Below are positions 23,371 through 37,224 of a stretch of 64,000 bases of DNA, piece by piece (within the stretch, counting starts at the first letter, position 1; every line of letters begins with the position of its first letter). The position numbers were made by a program, and so were the translations under genes. This DNA comes from Lophius americanus (taxonomy: Eukaryota > Chordata > Actinopteri > Lophiiformes > Lophiidae): positions 7,719,001-7,783,000 of the forward strand of contig JBBDHG010000019.1 in the NCBI GenBank assembly GCA_037951165.1. The letters run 5' to 3'. A model generated the notes under the pieces. The model searched no databases, was not told the DNA's origin, and worked only from the letters and a program-made list of their open reading frames with translations.

Positions 23371-26056
23371 TTCAAGATCTAATTGACAAGTATTAAACAC
23401 TTGGTTGGATAAAATTTTAACATTTCCATTCAGGTGGATAGAAATGTGACTTATAACTTGTGGGTTTGATGTATACTTTCTTATCGATACACAAACGGAA
23501 GTAACTGAGAGTCTAGTTTTAGCTTAATCTATCAGTAGTGTGCTTACTGAATAAGTAATATACACACACACACAGAAGGATCCACAAACGCAGCTGTGGA
23601 GCATGCTGCACAGGTCCTGGACAGCTGCCACACACACATTCTGACTTCTGGTTGGGGTTGCTGGGGGTTACCTGTCACCGTGCAGAGATTTACAGAAGAG
23701 CCCAAGGGATTCTGCGAGGGGTGTAGGGGGCCTAGGTCATTATGATATGTCTTTACACAAGCAAAGAAGCTGCTCTAACATCAAAGGAGGGTAGGGAAAA
23801 CATTCAACTCCTCTTTCAAAGACAGTCCACAGGAACTATGACCTTGTCTGCTCTCTGCGTCTCATTCTGCTCTTCTTTCACTGTCCCCTCTGGGTGGATA
23901 CAGAGTGTGCATGCATGTCTATGTGTACGTAGGGGAACAAGGTGAACAGAAAGGGTCTCTGTCTGTGTGAGTTTGCTTGGATATGTGTGTGTGCCAAAGA
24001 GGAAGTCGAAGGCAGAAATTTAAGCAAATACTTTATTTGACACTGTTGGAGAAGTGACGCCTTTCTAGCATATCTGGATGACAGATCTGGCCCATCTCTC
24101 ACTGGTTGCTCTCAAAAGCTACTATTCAAACAGACATTTATTTAAGCTAACACAATTTAACATTGAGCCATTGTTCCGCACATCCTTGTAATTCATCTCG
24201 TCCGGCTACGCTGGGTAACCAGGTGGATATCAGGCATCAACATCGTACTCGCTTTGAGTCTGAGTCTAACGGATGGCCTTTCCAACATGACGATCCTCCA
24301 CATCCTGCTCATGAGGCAAGAATGACGTGTCACGACCCTTCTGCCATGCACAGTATAATTACCCCATCTAATGATCAACACTAGGAAGCATCCACCGAGT
24401 GCACACCACTTCTAGATGCTGCAGTTTGCTCTCAATGTGTTGTTTTAAATCAGGTTTGATTTACTACTTACATGGATCAATCTTAAAATACGTAGAGAAT
24501 TGAGTTTCATGTTTCCAGTATTGTAGGGAATATTTTAAGTCTCCGTTGAGAAAGAAAGATAACTTACATCTCACAAATAGTTTAAAAAAGATTTCCCTGC
24601 TAAGATTTTTGTCTGTGAGTAGTGTCTAGAATGCTGGTTGTCTTGAGAAATATGTTGTGCTTATTATGGTAAAACTGGAGAAAAACAGAGATATAGTAGT
24701 AAAACGGGGTAGGTTAAAGATATCTTAAATCTCTCATTGAGAACAAAGTTTGGAGTGGCAAGAGGGACGAAAAGTGAATTTCTCACTTTGGATGGAAAGA
24801 AGTGAGAAATTGTTACCTGCTCATACCTTACCACATACAGTAGACTTATTTTAAATGTAAAATGTATAAATAACTGTTTTGAAGATTTAGTGTTCATTGC
24901 AGGAAATGGAAATTTGAAAATATGCAAAAGTAAAACTTTGTTGACAAATGTGTACGATAACGTTAAGTGGTTTTTTCCTGACTGGCCAAGTCCTAAAGGA
25001 ATTAATGATGCTAACACATTTTGGCATGGGGGGCTCGACGGGTGGTTAGAGAATCTCCAGTCGCCAATGTACAGGTCATGTTTTTGGTCTATAGGTGCCA
25101 ACCACATCACCTTGTGTGCGTCACACAACATAACAGGGATAACTTTCAGACCCTGTTTAGACGTTTTAAAATGTGTGAGACACATCGCCGTTTACACCTG
25201 TTTCTATCATGCATCCCCAAATGTGTCAAGAAGGACCACTTGTGTTCAGACTTCATTAATGCCTAAGTCACTTCTGCAGCAAGGTTAAAGTGCGTCACAC
25301 GTAGTTATCAGATAACTCAGTCAAGCGGCAGATTTGTTTAGCTAGCTAACCTTCCTAGCAATATACTGCCTGGTAACTATTTGAGTCAACTAATATTTTT
25401 TTGACCAAATCTTCTGCCCATATAGAAATAAGTTTTAAACTGATTGCAAGCTTCCGTCAAAACAACCGCCACACTCGGAATTGATATGATATGTTTTCCT
25501 GTTAGGTCATTGTCGGAGATGCATCAGGTCAAATTAACGTTTACACTACAAAAGATCTGTGATCCAGTGCGTCCCAGTCCACCTCTGCAAGTGGTTGAGT
25601 GATCGGCTCACAATGCGTGGTTGTTTGCACTTGTATTTAGCGATGTGTCTTGCTCACGTCTTATGATCCGATAGCCCAAAACGTGCTTTACAACAACAGA
25701 ATATAAACAGGGTCTCAGGGACTTATGGAACTGTTGCTTACATTGCAAAACATGTGACGTCATAAGCAAATTGATTCAGATTTGGTGTTTACCACTGCAA
25801 TTAGAGACAAACAGGCCTGAATTGAGTTGAAGTTCACAGATATTTTTTAACTTCTTGCAAATCTTTTCTCACATGTTAACTCTGTCTCTCTTTTACACAA
25901 ACACATGAACATCAGAGGCAGTATAGTGAGTTTGACCAATGGTCCTTTCCCTGAGAGAAGGGTGATTTGGTAAATTAATGGGTTTAAGTTTAGCAAATGG
26001 GTGACTGACACAAATGCCATTACAGCCTTGCCTCAGTATCCCAGTCCCAACTACAT

Positions 26057-26078
26057 GCACACACACACACACACACAC
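26057..26078 (+). repeat. (CA)n microsatellite
   Basis: About eleven CA units. Confidence 0.93.
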
Positions 26079-27544
26079 CCATTACACATCACATAATTTT
26101 CTCATCACCTTGCTCAGTGGAGGTTTGTCTGTTAGTTTTCTCTTCCCTTTTCTTTTTCTCATGTACCTTCACTTATCATCCCTCTGCCTTCTTGTTCTTT
26201 GCTTTATATCTTTCCCCCCTCTTCTTGTGTCTCAAGTTTTCTTCTGAGGGACTTCCTATTAGAAATGCATTAAGTTTTCTGACCCTGTCAATTTTTACTC
26301 TCCTCTTTCTTTGTCACGTCTGTCACAAAATACAGCATTTCAGTTTGTCTCATTTCTCTTTCCCTCTTGCAGTTTTTACTCTACTTTTCATTGTTTCATC
26401 ACTTTCATAGAAGAAAGTTAAACATTTTTTGACAACCTACTTTCTAGTCTAATCTTGGCTATCAGACAGGAACTTTGAAAACGTGAGGAACTTACAGCGA
26501 GTGACCAGATTGTATATGCAAAGATATTTGTAAATGTGAGTGCAATACTAAATATCAACAAATCTGAATTTGCATGGAGTTTCTACTTACAGACTTCGCA
26601 ACAAAACACTCAGGTATTCTGTAAGCACAATCAAGAACTCAAGTCATAGCTACATCACACACACACACTGTAATCTCTGAGACTTCTGATAGGTGAACAT
26701 ACTCATACGGTTCACAGGCACAAACTTATGCATGTATATGCAGTGAGAAGCATACCCCGATATCTTTTGACCTTGTGATACGTGACAAAATGTGCTTATG
26801 CACACATATACACACAGCAAACAGTCTCCCGCAAGCACTTATCTTCTGTATATTCTAGAGGGAGAAGTCCCCTAGCTTGTAGTCTCATATCAGAGCAGAA
26901 AAAAGATGGACAAAATCTGGAAATAGCAAGTCTCTGAAGAAAGAGTGATATAATTAGATTTGAAAACTGACTAAAACAATGAATCCGAGCACTGGAAGCT
27001 CTAACGATGTCCTTTGAGCACTGAGACAACAGATAAGAGGGTGTCTATCTTGAAAAGAAGAGACATGTGCAAGCTCTCAGGAGAACATCCCGAATAAAAA
27101 CATAATATAATAATACACTGAAAACCTTGTAGGTCTGCTAATTCATGCAAGGGATCTTACTGATGTCAAAAACACTGACATTACGAGACAAAGTAGTTAA
27201 CGGGATTATTACCTTTGGGTATGTTAACCATAAGTCTAACACTGCAGAATGGATTCACTGAGTTATGCTTGAGAAAACAACTTTTTGACCAATATTTATT
27301 TATGTTTAAGCCACTTGGTATTAATAGTTTGGCAAGTTAGCCGTTGCCAAGTCCTGTTTTCTGGTATTTCATGGCTGTACATATAACTATCATTGGATTA
27401 TTGTGATACTGACAAACATGATGATTCCTTCATAAATTCAGGAGATATATGGAATAGGTTTTCCATTGATTTTGAAGGCTCATTCATGATGGATTGGATC
27501 GGACAATGTTATACTGGGAAAACGTTAGTCACGGCAAATCCTGA

Positions 27545-27676
27545 AGTATATCTATCATGATGTTATTCTTACTCTGTAACGTTATTCTTACACTGTAACA
27601 TGCTCTGCTGCTGTAACATTGCAATTTCCCCATTGTGGGACTAATAAAGGCTATCTATCTATCTATCTATCTATGA
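27545..27676 (+). mobile_element. Rex1-like LINE 3' tail with (CTAT)n
   Basis: The segment contains GCAATTTCCCCATTGTGGGA followed by CTAATAAAGG and five CTAT units. It is the plus-strand counterpart of the tail at 49790-49840, so it is a severely 5'-truncated copy of the same family. Confidence 0.8.
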
Positions 27677-28164
27677 CAATGTTTTATTGATTAATAAAAT
27701 TATGACTCCAAGAAGAAGAGTGAAACCGAAGCTATATCGGACACCCAAATGGTTTGAACTTGCTTTCTTCCATGAGCTATCTGTCACTGCAACTGTTGTG
27801 CTGTAACTGCTGCGATGTAGCCAAGCTGGACAAATCAGTGCCAAAATTACAATAAGGGCCAAATTACAATAACTCACTTCCAGTTGTCTTCAGATCACCA
27901 ACGTCCATACATACATTTCACCTTATGTGGTATGTTGGTTATGTGGTGTTTGTGTCACAACTCTTCCTCTGCACCTCTGGATTTAGTTCATCAATCTGAA
28001 AGGATGTGTCTGAAAATCCCTAAAATATGCAGTAAAATGCAGATATGTCAACAGACAGCAGTGATTTGGCTACACAAAAGGTGCAGTACTGTTTAAACAT
28101 TAAAAGAACCATGTCAATTTCTGAGTTTCTTTATATGGATAAAGAAAAACTTGGTCGAGAGTTC

Positions 28165-28450
28165 ATCTAAAACCATCAAAGGGATCACAAGCCAGTGCAC
28201 ATCTAGTGCCGGTCCAAATCCCGGATAAATGGGGATTGTGTCAGGGAGGGAAGGGAGTCCGACGTCAAACCTATGCCAACTCAATATGTGGACCACGAAA
28301 ATGATTCTCAAAATGGATCGGTTGGGGCCCAGGTTAAAAACTACCGTCACTGGTAACGTTAGCTGGCTGGGTGCAGGCGGAAACTATGAATTGGAAAAAA
28401 TGATCCCATGCAGCGACCCCAAAAGGGAACAGCCAAAAACTAAAGAAGAA
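28165..28450 (+). repeat. common fish interspersed repeat (GCGACCCC type)
   Basis: It contains CCCGGATAAATGGGGATTGT, GGAGTCCGACGTCAAACC and GCAGCGACCCCAAAAGGGAA followed by CAGCCAAAAA. This is a decayed copy of a repeat ending GGCGACCCCGAACGGGA...AGCCGAAA. Confidence 0.7.
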
Positions 28451-28484
28451 TATACTTATTACATAAATATGACACTGACTCCGC

Positions 28485-28608
28485 ACCAGACAGTTAGAAC
28501 TGAAGAAGCCTCTTGGATGACAACAGAAACATCTTCAAACATAAACAGAAGCCCAGTTGCTTTGCATTCAAACTGCATGGATTACCATGACCTGGATGAA
28601 TGAGAATC
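28485..28608 (+). repeat. common fish interspersed repeat (GAAGAAGCCTCTTGGATG type)
   Basis: GAAGAAGCCTCTTGGATGAC, CATCTTCAAACATAAACAG, CCCAGTTGCTTTGCATTC and ATGGATTACCATGACCTGG form a widespread fish repeat module. It lies next to the preceding repeat and makes a 124-codon open stretch that is not a gene. Confidence 0.65.
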
Positions 28609-30289
28609 TAGACAAACAGATTTCCCATTGTTTTCTCCAACAAAAAGAAATGGCCATTATTTGCATAATAAAAAAAAAACCTTTTTTGAGTTGGCGTGTT
28701 ACAGCACTTTATCCTGAGGGATCGCTATAGGAATTTAATTGTTCAAGCCATTCTCAATTCATCTCAGTCTCCTCTCCTTTAATGTCTGACTGTTTGTCTC
28801 TCAGTCTATCAAACAGAACTCGACCTACTGAGAAGGGAAAAAGATAAACTGAAAACTATTTTATTCAGAGCAAAAGTGCTCTGAGGCCTGGCGGCAGTGT
28901 GTCCACTTCACATATGAGCACAGTACACACCCTCACACAACCACAGGTAAATACAGTGTATCTTCTCAACTGTCACATTGCAACACTGGGGGGTTCTGTG
29001 TACGAAAGCAGAGGGTGGGCCAAGCGGCGCCAGGCGGTAAGCCGAAAACCTTTCACACAGACTCTTGACAAAGTCTCAGAAGAACCCTTTCAGCTGTCGG
29101 CAGAGGTAAAATAAAAGTGATGGACAGGCAGAACAAAATGAGGTAACGGTAATACTATTCAAAAGAGGCGAGAGGTACAGTTACTCTGAACGCATGTGCA
29201 CATGTGTGCGTGTCTGAGAGTTTCACAGGGCATGTCAATCACAGAGAAAATTAGGCTGCGGCGACATGGCAACTTGGCAAGGCTTTCTAACATATGACAT
29301 ACGAGTGTGTTGAAGAATATACGTTTGCATTTGTATACTGGCGCATGCAATTGTATATGAGTGTATGTCACTTGAAGTACAACTACAGGAATGGAGGGCA
29401 CAAGGAGGTGAGGAGTTGGAAATAAGAGAGCCCTTTTACCCTAAAATAATAACACATAAGGATGTAAGGATTTATACCCTTTCTATATTAAGAGATCCAT
29501 AAGACTGCAACTACCCATCATTCATGTTAAACATTAATGTGTAGATTATTTTTCTCAATTACACATTATAAATTCCTAGAGCCAAGGATGCAAACATCAG
29601 TCCAAACCCCAAAGAGTTTAAGTTTACTATAACTCATGACAAAGAAATCAATTAAATTCTCACATTTGAGATCATGAAATAGACAACATTTCGATATTTT
29701 GCTTATTAATAATTAATCAAACTAGCAACCGAAAAAAAAACCCATTGCAGATTAATTACGTTTCAATGACAACTCAACAAAAAATCATTTGAAACATGCA
29801 GTTCTATTTGTGAAGGTACACCCTCTCCTGAATAAAATTATCGCCATGACCTTAGATGGCTAAAATTAAGCAGTTCCTGCAAATGGAAGACGTCTAATTT
29901 TAGGTAGAAGGTTTGATTTTCTATTATGGAGGAAATGTGAATGAGTCGTGCATCTGAATTGTTCTTGTTTGAGTAGTTACATTTAATATATCTATTCAGC
30001 AGCCATATAATTGAGAATTCTTAAATGTAATCATGCAGTTTCCAAAGGGAAGAAGACTGAGACGGACACAGGGTGACGGAAAGATGAGTGGAGCCTCTTC
30101 TAAGCAGATGTGCAAATGTCATTAGAGGAGGTAATGGAGGGAGTAAAGTGTCAAGTGGATGGGGGGTGGGCCTACTCTTGCAAATGTATTTACCCAAAGC
30201 TTTGAACAGGAGCACAAACACTACCAGAAATGAGGGGTAGAGAAAGATGGAAGAAAGAGACATATTTCTCTGGGTAGTGAATGTGTTTT

Positions 30290-30660
30290 ATACAATTTAG
30301 ACTGTTTGCACACAATAGAGGCAGGCCCCTGGCTTAATCCTGCCCTTTAAAATGATTTACAGATATGATTTCCACATTCCGACCAGATTCCACTCTGCTT
30401 GTCCGTCACTCCTGGTCAGCTAATTGACCTAAACCTGGCAAGTGTTTCACTAAAACCCCAGTTCATCTGCCCCACAGCAGAGCCCCAAGGACAAGAAAGA
30501 CAATACCTCCAAACCAGCCGCACAATTGGTTGCCGACTTCAAAGAGGTTCTCTGGGACTAAATGCTGCTTTGGTGTCTGTCCCCTGTCACAGTAAAGGTG
30601 AAACGTGTCACACAGACTGTGGTTTTGTTTATGTTGTTGGAATTTCATCCTTTAAAGCCG
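30290..30660. promoter_or_regulatory. candidate conserved non-coding stretch with TAATCC
   Basis: It contains GGCTTAATCCTGCC (a K50 site), CAGCTAATTGACC and a high-complexity remainder. No repeat was recognised. Confidence 0.25.
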
Positions 30661-31819
30661 TTTAGTATCCTGTTGTTTGCCCCTCACCTCTTGACCAAAA
30701 ACACACTGGTAAACACAAACACAAAAAAATTATAAATCTCTATCAATGAATGGATAGGAGTGCTACGTGGGCCATCAGTGAGGCAAATGGGAATCGGGTA
30801 CTCATTGGAGATGGTTAGGTCATTTAGAAAATATGTTCAGGTTCTTCTGCATTGACCATTTAACCTGGACATATTTTCTTAAAGATAAATCTCTATTTAC
30901 GTGTAGACATGTGAGTTTAAAACAAACATAACACATGTCTGAGAGGATACCCACATGAACACACACACAAAGTAGGTCAAATCCCAGTGGTTTTTGTCTC
31001 CGTATTGAGCCAATTCTGCTTTTTCATCACGTCTTTTGACTATGATGAAAAATATATGTACCTTCAGAGGCATCATTTTAAATTCAAAGTTGTTGAAAAG
31101 AACTAAACTAAAACATTGTGTTAGACTGTTTCATGGTAGTTTCGTGATTCCCTCACTGCCAGACCCTTTTTCTTAAAGTCCTCTAGTTTAAAGAAAAAAA
31201 GTATTAGTTATATTTCAGCCTCAAAGGTAGTGTGCGCGGGGTTTCATATTATTTACTGCAGCTGGCTGGTGTGTGTCCATCATATCAAAATGAAAAACAG
31301 TCACCGTGTGGATCAATATAAAGAGAAATTTCCCCTTTTACAATGTCCAAAAATTATGTGTTTTTGATAGTTCTTGCCACCAAGGTAGATCTGTAGCATA
31401 AAAGATGAACACATACTAATTGGATATGCAGACAATAGTTTTGAGCCCAAACTAGTTGTTTTAGTCCTTTCATTATGACACAGATGATGGCTAAACTCAT
31501 TCTTTAAAGCATCAGTAATTTTTCCTCAATTTTTTAACATTGCAGCATAATCCCTTACTGAGAACAAAGAATGTCTTCGATGACAAAACTATTCATCCAG
31601 AAGCACCCTGATTTGCTCTTCACCATAGTGGATGACTGATTTTTTCCCAGCCACCCTTAAAAAAGTAATCCACCATAATTTCTTTTTACCTTCTGGTGGA
31701 TCAAAAGAAATGCAGATGTGATACAATACATGTATACGTCTCTGTAATGTCTGTCCTACAATAGAAATCCCCTGCAGCTCTGTTTTTGAATGTGTGCACA
31801 TGTACATGGACAGTTTACG

Positions 31820-32180
31820 TGTAACTACCTGCATTTGCTGTGGCCTTTCAGATACAAGCTCGCCTGTCATGGGCTTTGAAAGATGAGGTCCTTTAAAGTT
31901 AGTGTCAGATGCACAGAGAGAGATGGATCCTAAAAACACCAGGGGTCACGATAAACGTCCCCTAGACTTCTCAGCAGCCTTATTTCCCTTTCACACAGAC
32001 CGTCTGTCACATTCAAGACGAGCCCACGACACCTCGGATACCACTCAGCGGTCAAAGCTCCGCTAGCCTCTCTCCGTCTGACAGGTTGACTTGACACAGA
32101 GTGGTTGGACATCGATGACACTCAGACCAAGAAGTTTGCTGTCTTTGCTGTGACCTCAGAGATGGACATGCCAGTCAGAG
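31820..32180. promoter_or_regulatory. candidate conserved non-coding stretch, CpG-containing
   Basis: GC and CpG are higher than in the AT-rich flanks (ACGAGCCCACGACACCTCGG and neighbours). No repeat was recognised and no consistent splice-bounded frame was found. Confidence 0.22.
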
Positions 32181-32884
32181 TAAATCTTTGTAGTCTCTAG
32201 TCCCAAGGTCCTCTTTCCTTTACCTGGCAGTTGTCTATCACACTTAACTTCTTTTGTCGGAATTTCAGTGTGGGGAATGGGGTTTTCAAACTGAAACTGT
32301 TTTCAATTTTTGTATCGCAATTACCTTAGTCTAAACATTTAAACATATATACTACTACTAAGAGTACACTACAGCAGATAACAATCATTATCATTATAAA
32401 TAATAACAACCAGATCCTCGTTCGAATTGAACAGAAACAAATATCTTAAAATTGCTTTGTTTTGTAGACCCCTCAAAAATCCTCACAGCATGGATAAAGC
32501 AATAATTTAAGGGTCAAGATAGGAGACAAAGTTTGGGTTTCATGTCTTTCTTGGTGGCAAAGATGAATGCACTGCTTTGAGCAATTTATGTGAAGGGTTT
32601 TCACCTATCAGTACTATTTTGTGCTGAACCAAATGTCATAGCAGCAAAAACTAAATCCACTCTCCGATAATAGTAGTTAACTATAATTTAGCAATGTGGT
32701 TCTTTATTGCCAGGAGACACAACTTCCTTCAACACAATATGGTGAAAACTGCTTATTTCCCACTTACAGTATGAATCAGTTGGAGCTGCTGCTGCAGGTT
32801 TGAAATCGGTAAACAGGAGACATAAATCAATTGAAAACAAATGTATGCAGCTCGCTGTTCTCCATATGCCATCATTCACACACC

Positions 32885-33010
32885 AATGGAACAGCCATTG
32901 GGAGCAACATGGGTTTCAGTATAATGCTTAAGGACGCTTCGACATATGGACTGCAGTGGCTGGGGCTCTGGCTCCACCGCTGGATCAAGTCATGTCTTGT
33001 CAGGCCATGT
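32885..33010 (-). repeat. SINE-like fragment, minus orientation
   Basis: GGTTTCAGTATAATGCTTAA followed by GGACGCTTCGACATATGGAC is the reverse complement of the GTCGAAGTGTCCTTGGGCAAG...CTGAACCC SINE segment seen at 23225. Confidence 0.6.
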
Positions 33011-33470
33011 ATCGTCTTTCCATTAAGCCTGATCTTAAAAGTACCAAAGGGGCCTGTGCTGGGTCCCATGTTAAACACATTCACCCTGTAGTTAAAGTTA
33101 TACCTGTGTGATGCAAAGAGATCAGGCTTGTATTTCACTTCAAACGTACATACAACCTTCCCCCACATCTACAATCCAATTAACAATTCTCAATGTTTAG
33201 GTGAAGGGTTACAGTTACAGACTATAGGACATTTTTAAAATATCTACTAACATCCAATCAAAAAACTGTGCAACAAATTCCGCAGTATGACATATTCCCA
33301 ATTCCTTTGGTGAGCCTACAGTGCGTATATTGTATTGTATTGCGTATATGAGAGCCACCTAAATATTCTTCCCATTCCACAGAAATTACACAAAAAAAAA
33401 ATTCAGTATTGTATCAAATATATCAAACTGTGCAAAACGTAATATGTTTAAACTTGGGTGACCCTAATTG

Positions 33471-33519
33471 GTTTTGTTGGACAGATACAGTGACAGTCAC
33501 TGTATCTGTCCAACAAAAC
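33471..33519. repeat. 49-bp inverted repeat, 24-bp perfect arms, 1-nt spacer
   Basis: Positions 33471-33494 and 33496-33519 are exact reverse complements, with a single A between them. The arms begin GTTTTGTTGGACAGATACAG. Confidence 0.95.
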
Positions 33520-34539
33520 AGATGAGCAAGTATTCATGGAAATAACAAAAAAAATTCCAAAGTTCAAAATGTCAAAAAGCAAAGCTTCTTTTTCATGGGT
33601 AATAACGTATGTTCAATGACAAGCCGTAATACTAAGAATTACTGTGAGAGTGATTATGGATCCCCATTTTGCATTCAAAATACTGTAGCTGTGTGTTCTG
33701 ACGACTTTTTATACCTGAACCAGCATTTACTCTTTCAGCAGTATTTAACTCTTCTGCGGGATCAGACAAAACACAAATATGAGCCTTGGGTGTCCATGAC
33801 ACCGTCATTAATTCTGTCCAGCAGTTGTCTTTCCTTGGACTGCTAGGATAGGTACTAACCACTGCATAATTGGAACACCAAACAAGACCTGCAGTTTTGG
33901 AGTTGCTCGGACCTAGTCTTCAAGCCAACACAGTTTGGCTCTTGTAAAAGTCTGTTAAATCCTTTTGCTTACTAATTTTTTTCCTATTTTTTTTCCAGTA
34001 AACAAACACTTTGAGGAAAACGTGTTTTGCTTCCAGACTAATTTATCCCACCCAGTAACAGGTGTAATGAGATAATGTATGTCGTTTTGACTTCACCCAA
34101 CAGCAGTTTTAACTTTAGAACTGATCTGGGTACAATGTAAATATAGTTTAATTTATTTTTTAAACAAATATGTATACTAAACGCTATACTATGACAGAAA
34201 TAATCCTAAAGGTAAAGGTCAGTATTCACATAGGTGAAGAGATTTTGACAGATGATTTGACTGCTCGTACAACATCTTCGGTCGGTTGCTATTGTAAAAC
34301 TGATGCTTTACAGTCGGTATTGATCCCACCTCTAAAATATGTTTTTAAAGTGCATACGTACATTATGCAGTCCAAATCTGTTCACAAACAAGACTTATCA
34401 GATATATATGAGCTTAGTAATAATGTCAACCAACGAATCCGATCGTGAAGATTATGGGTTTAAACCAATGTCCCGTACATGCTGATAATTTTGATCTCAC
34501 CAACTAAACAGTCAAGCATGAGCGAGCCATATGACGCTC

Positions 34540-35000
34540 TTCACCATGAAATGTGTTTGTGTGATTATGATCAGAGACAATTAGTGTGACCACTGACAAA
34601 TTTCCCACCACTACTCTTTACAATCTGTAACAGGGCCTTCGCTGGCTGACACATCTCCCCTTTCTCTCACATACAAGTACATAGGCTTAGCTTCATCTGG
34701 GCGGGCCGATCCTGCCAGTTCTCTGTCGGCACGGCAACAGGCCCTCCTATCCTGGCTAACATCTGCTGCACGACCCGGGGCCACTCAGAATGGGTCCTAA
34801 TCCCCAAACAGCCATGTTGTGGGGAGGAAACATTCTTTCCTTTTAGTGAGTGTAGACAAACAGGGACAAGCTATGTTGCTGGTAACCTGCAGGAAACCGG
34901 CTTCTTGGAAGCGCCCGGAATGTTGTCGGTTATGTGGCCCCCAATTGTGCAACGGCACATTATAGCTGTGCAGAAGGGTGTAACTGCCAGCATCGGCAGC
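34540..35000. promoter_or_regulatory. candidate conserved non-coding stretch, GC-rich island
   Basis: About 450 bp of GC-balanced, high-complexity DNA (GGGCGGGCCGATCCTGCCAG, CGGCACGGCAACAGGC, GCAGCGAGTTGCC) sits in AT-rich intron. It has no long frame and no recognised repeat. Confidence 0.28.
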
Positions 35001-37178
35001 GAGTTGCCATCACTGGTCCAGTTGGATAGATTTGGGAATTTCAGTTAATGAAAGGTGGTGAAAGTGGGCTAGGAGGGATTTGTCAGTCAACCTCATTATA
35101 CTAAAACACTTGCATTGATGAAAACACCTTCCTTGTCTCTGATGTGTGTTTACTGCCACATCAATTTGCTGTTGATCCAAGTACACTGTTGCTGCTGCAT
35201 CTCTGTTCATCCTTCAGTGAGTTTAAAAAAAAAGTGTTTGTTGCACAGGGAATGGAGCTTTCAGTGAGGACAAATGCAGGACATCAATATGTACGGCAGT
35301 TTGGTGACACCTTGTGGCTACTAACATGAGGAACAAGCCCTGTAGGATTTCAACTAACAAGTTCTCCTACACAAAGAAATTGTCTTTTTGCCATGAATGA
35401 CACAGAAAAATTCACATTGAGATAGTCATAACATGAAACCAGCCGACCAATGATCCATGCTCATATTATTTCAGATAAAGATCTTTTAAAACAACGATGA
35501 ATGGAGAAAAAGAAGGCCTAGCCTCGTCAATCAGTCTAACAACTGCCAGGTATTTGTCTTAATATGGACTTTGATTCCATCAAAGCCATTTCACTGACCA
35601 TTTTCCTATGCAAACACTTCAAGTAGATATATGATCGGAAAGAATGGCAGAGATTGGTGAAACCAACCTCAGCTAATATTATATTTGTTTAGGCTATATT
35701 TAAGATTTAACTAAATAGTTCTGCAGCAGTGCCATGAAGTTAGTGTTTTTTTTCCGCAGATGACTGTTTTCCTTCTGGTTGGGCAATTCAATACTAAGCA
35801 AGACGCCGAGTCCTTCTCAGGTTTCAATCACAGGCAAACAAGTGAGGGAAAAATCAGACAGGTAGTGGGTACATCAAAGCAAACATTTGAAGGCCTCTGG
35901 GTCTTGCCCTAATAGTACCACAGACTCACAGCGACAACGGCTACGAATAATTTCTTGGCTTTTTCTTGATTAAAAAAATAAATACCTAGGTTTAACAAAA
36001 AGTTATTTTCGGAAAAGGCTCTGCTTCGGTTAGTGTAAAAATGGGGCTTTGACAAATATCTTCCAATAGACAATCAGAATTGTTCAAATCTATGCTAAAT
36101 TTATTGATAGGAAGTATTGCTTATGGGGTTCCCTTGGGATTCTGCAGTTCTCTCCCACCATTCAAATAATGCCGTAGGTGAATTGGTGACTACAAATTGC
36201 CGCAGGTGTCAGTGAGAGCATGAATGGATGTCCTTGTCCTTGCTCCTTCAGCACCCCACAACCCTGAAGAGGATAAGCAGTTAATGAAAATGAATGGCTG
36301 CATGGATTGATGATGGATGGAGACTCTAAACTGCCTGTACATGAGTTGTTAGTGTGCAAGGATGTTTGTTTATGTGAATGAACAGTTCATTAATAAATGG
36401 ACATGTCCTTTATTTTTATTTTGCAACTTTTATTCATCCTGTGTAACTTTTAGAAGTTTTTGAGTCAAAGACTTAACAGAAATGAATCTGAGAACAATGT
36501 GTTTCAGAGTTTACACAGATATTGGTAGCATAATGCCTTGAAAACAATGTACACTCTCATTTCTGTTAAACAAAGTGAAAAGGTGTTAAAATCACTCCCT
36601 TTTTCCAAGGTTAACAAATTTCCCTGGGAAAATTTGAATTTGCCACTAATCATTCATGAACACAGTTTTACTGCATGACTGTTGCATCAACAAGTGTGTT
36701 TGGCGACCCCACCTCAACATCTGTCAACATCCATTTCAAAGTACCATGTGATCTGAATGACTATGGTTAACTACAGCCATACACTGACACCTAGTGTATC
36801 ATAGTCGTTACTTCAAGTAATACCAAGTGAGGACAGAGCTATGCGGGATCAATTTAAACACATGACGACTTGTGTTACAGTGTTTGTAAAAAAGAAAACA
36901 TGGTCTTCATCTGAGCTAAAGCTTCATCAACAAATCTGACACAGGAGCATAGCACAGATATTCAAGTAAACAGGAATATAGGATTTTGTTATGATGGGAG
37001 ACAGAAGGGGTTATCTTTGAAAAAATATTCCGCTGTTCGTGTTGTTCAAGTTCTTATGTAGTGCACTTGTATGAATTCAGCCGGCTATATACTGTGTCTT
37101 CTGGTACGCTGTGAGGTCTATTTGGTCACTCAATTGTATGATTTGGTAACTCAATGATATATATCTATATATCTTATG

Positions 37179-37224
37179 GATATATATGCTATATATATAT
37201 ATATATTTATATAGCATATATATC
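37179..37224. repeat. AT-rich hairpin, 17-bp arms
   Basis: GATATATATGCTATATA at 37179-37195 is matched in reverse complement at 37208-37224, inside a 100-bp AT/ATAG-rich tract. The GC dinucleotides in both arms make it more than simple (AT)n. Confidence 0.85.

Noticed and set aside
24664..25185. 173-codon open stretch on the minus strand
   Set aside because: No domain, repeat or splice context is recognised, composition is like the flanking intron, and an overlapping plus-strand stretch is also open. Treated as chance.
28229..28603. 124-codon plus-strand open stretch
   Set aside because: It is made of two adjacent common fish repeats (28165-28450 and 28485-28608).
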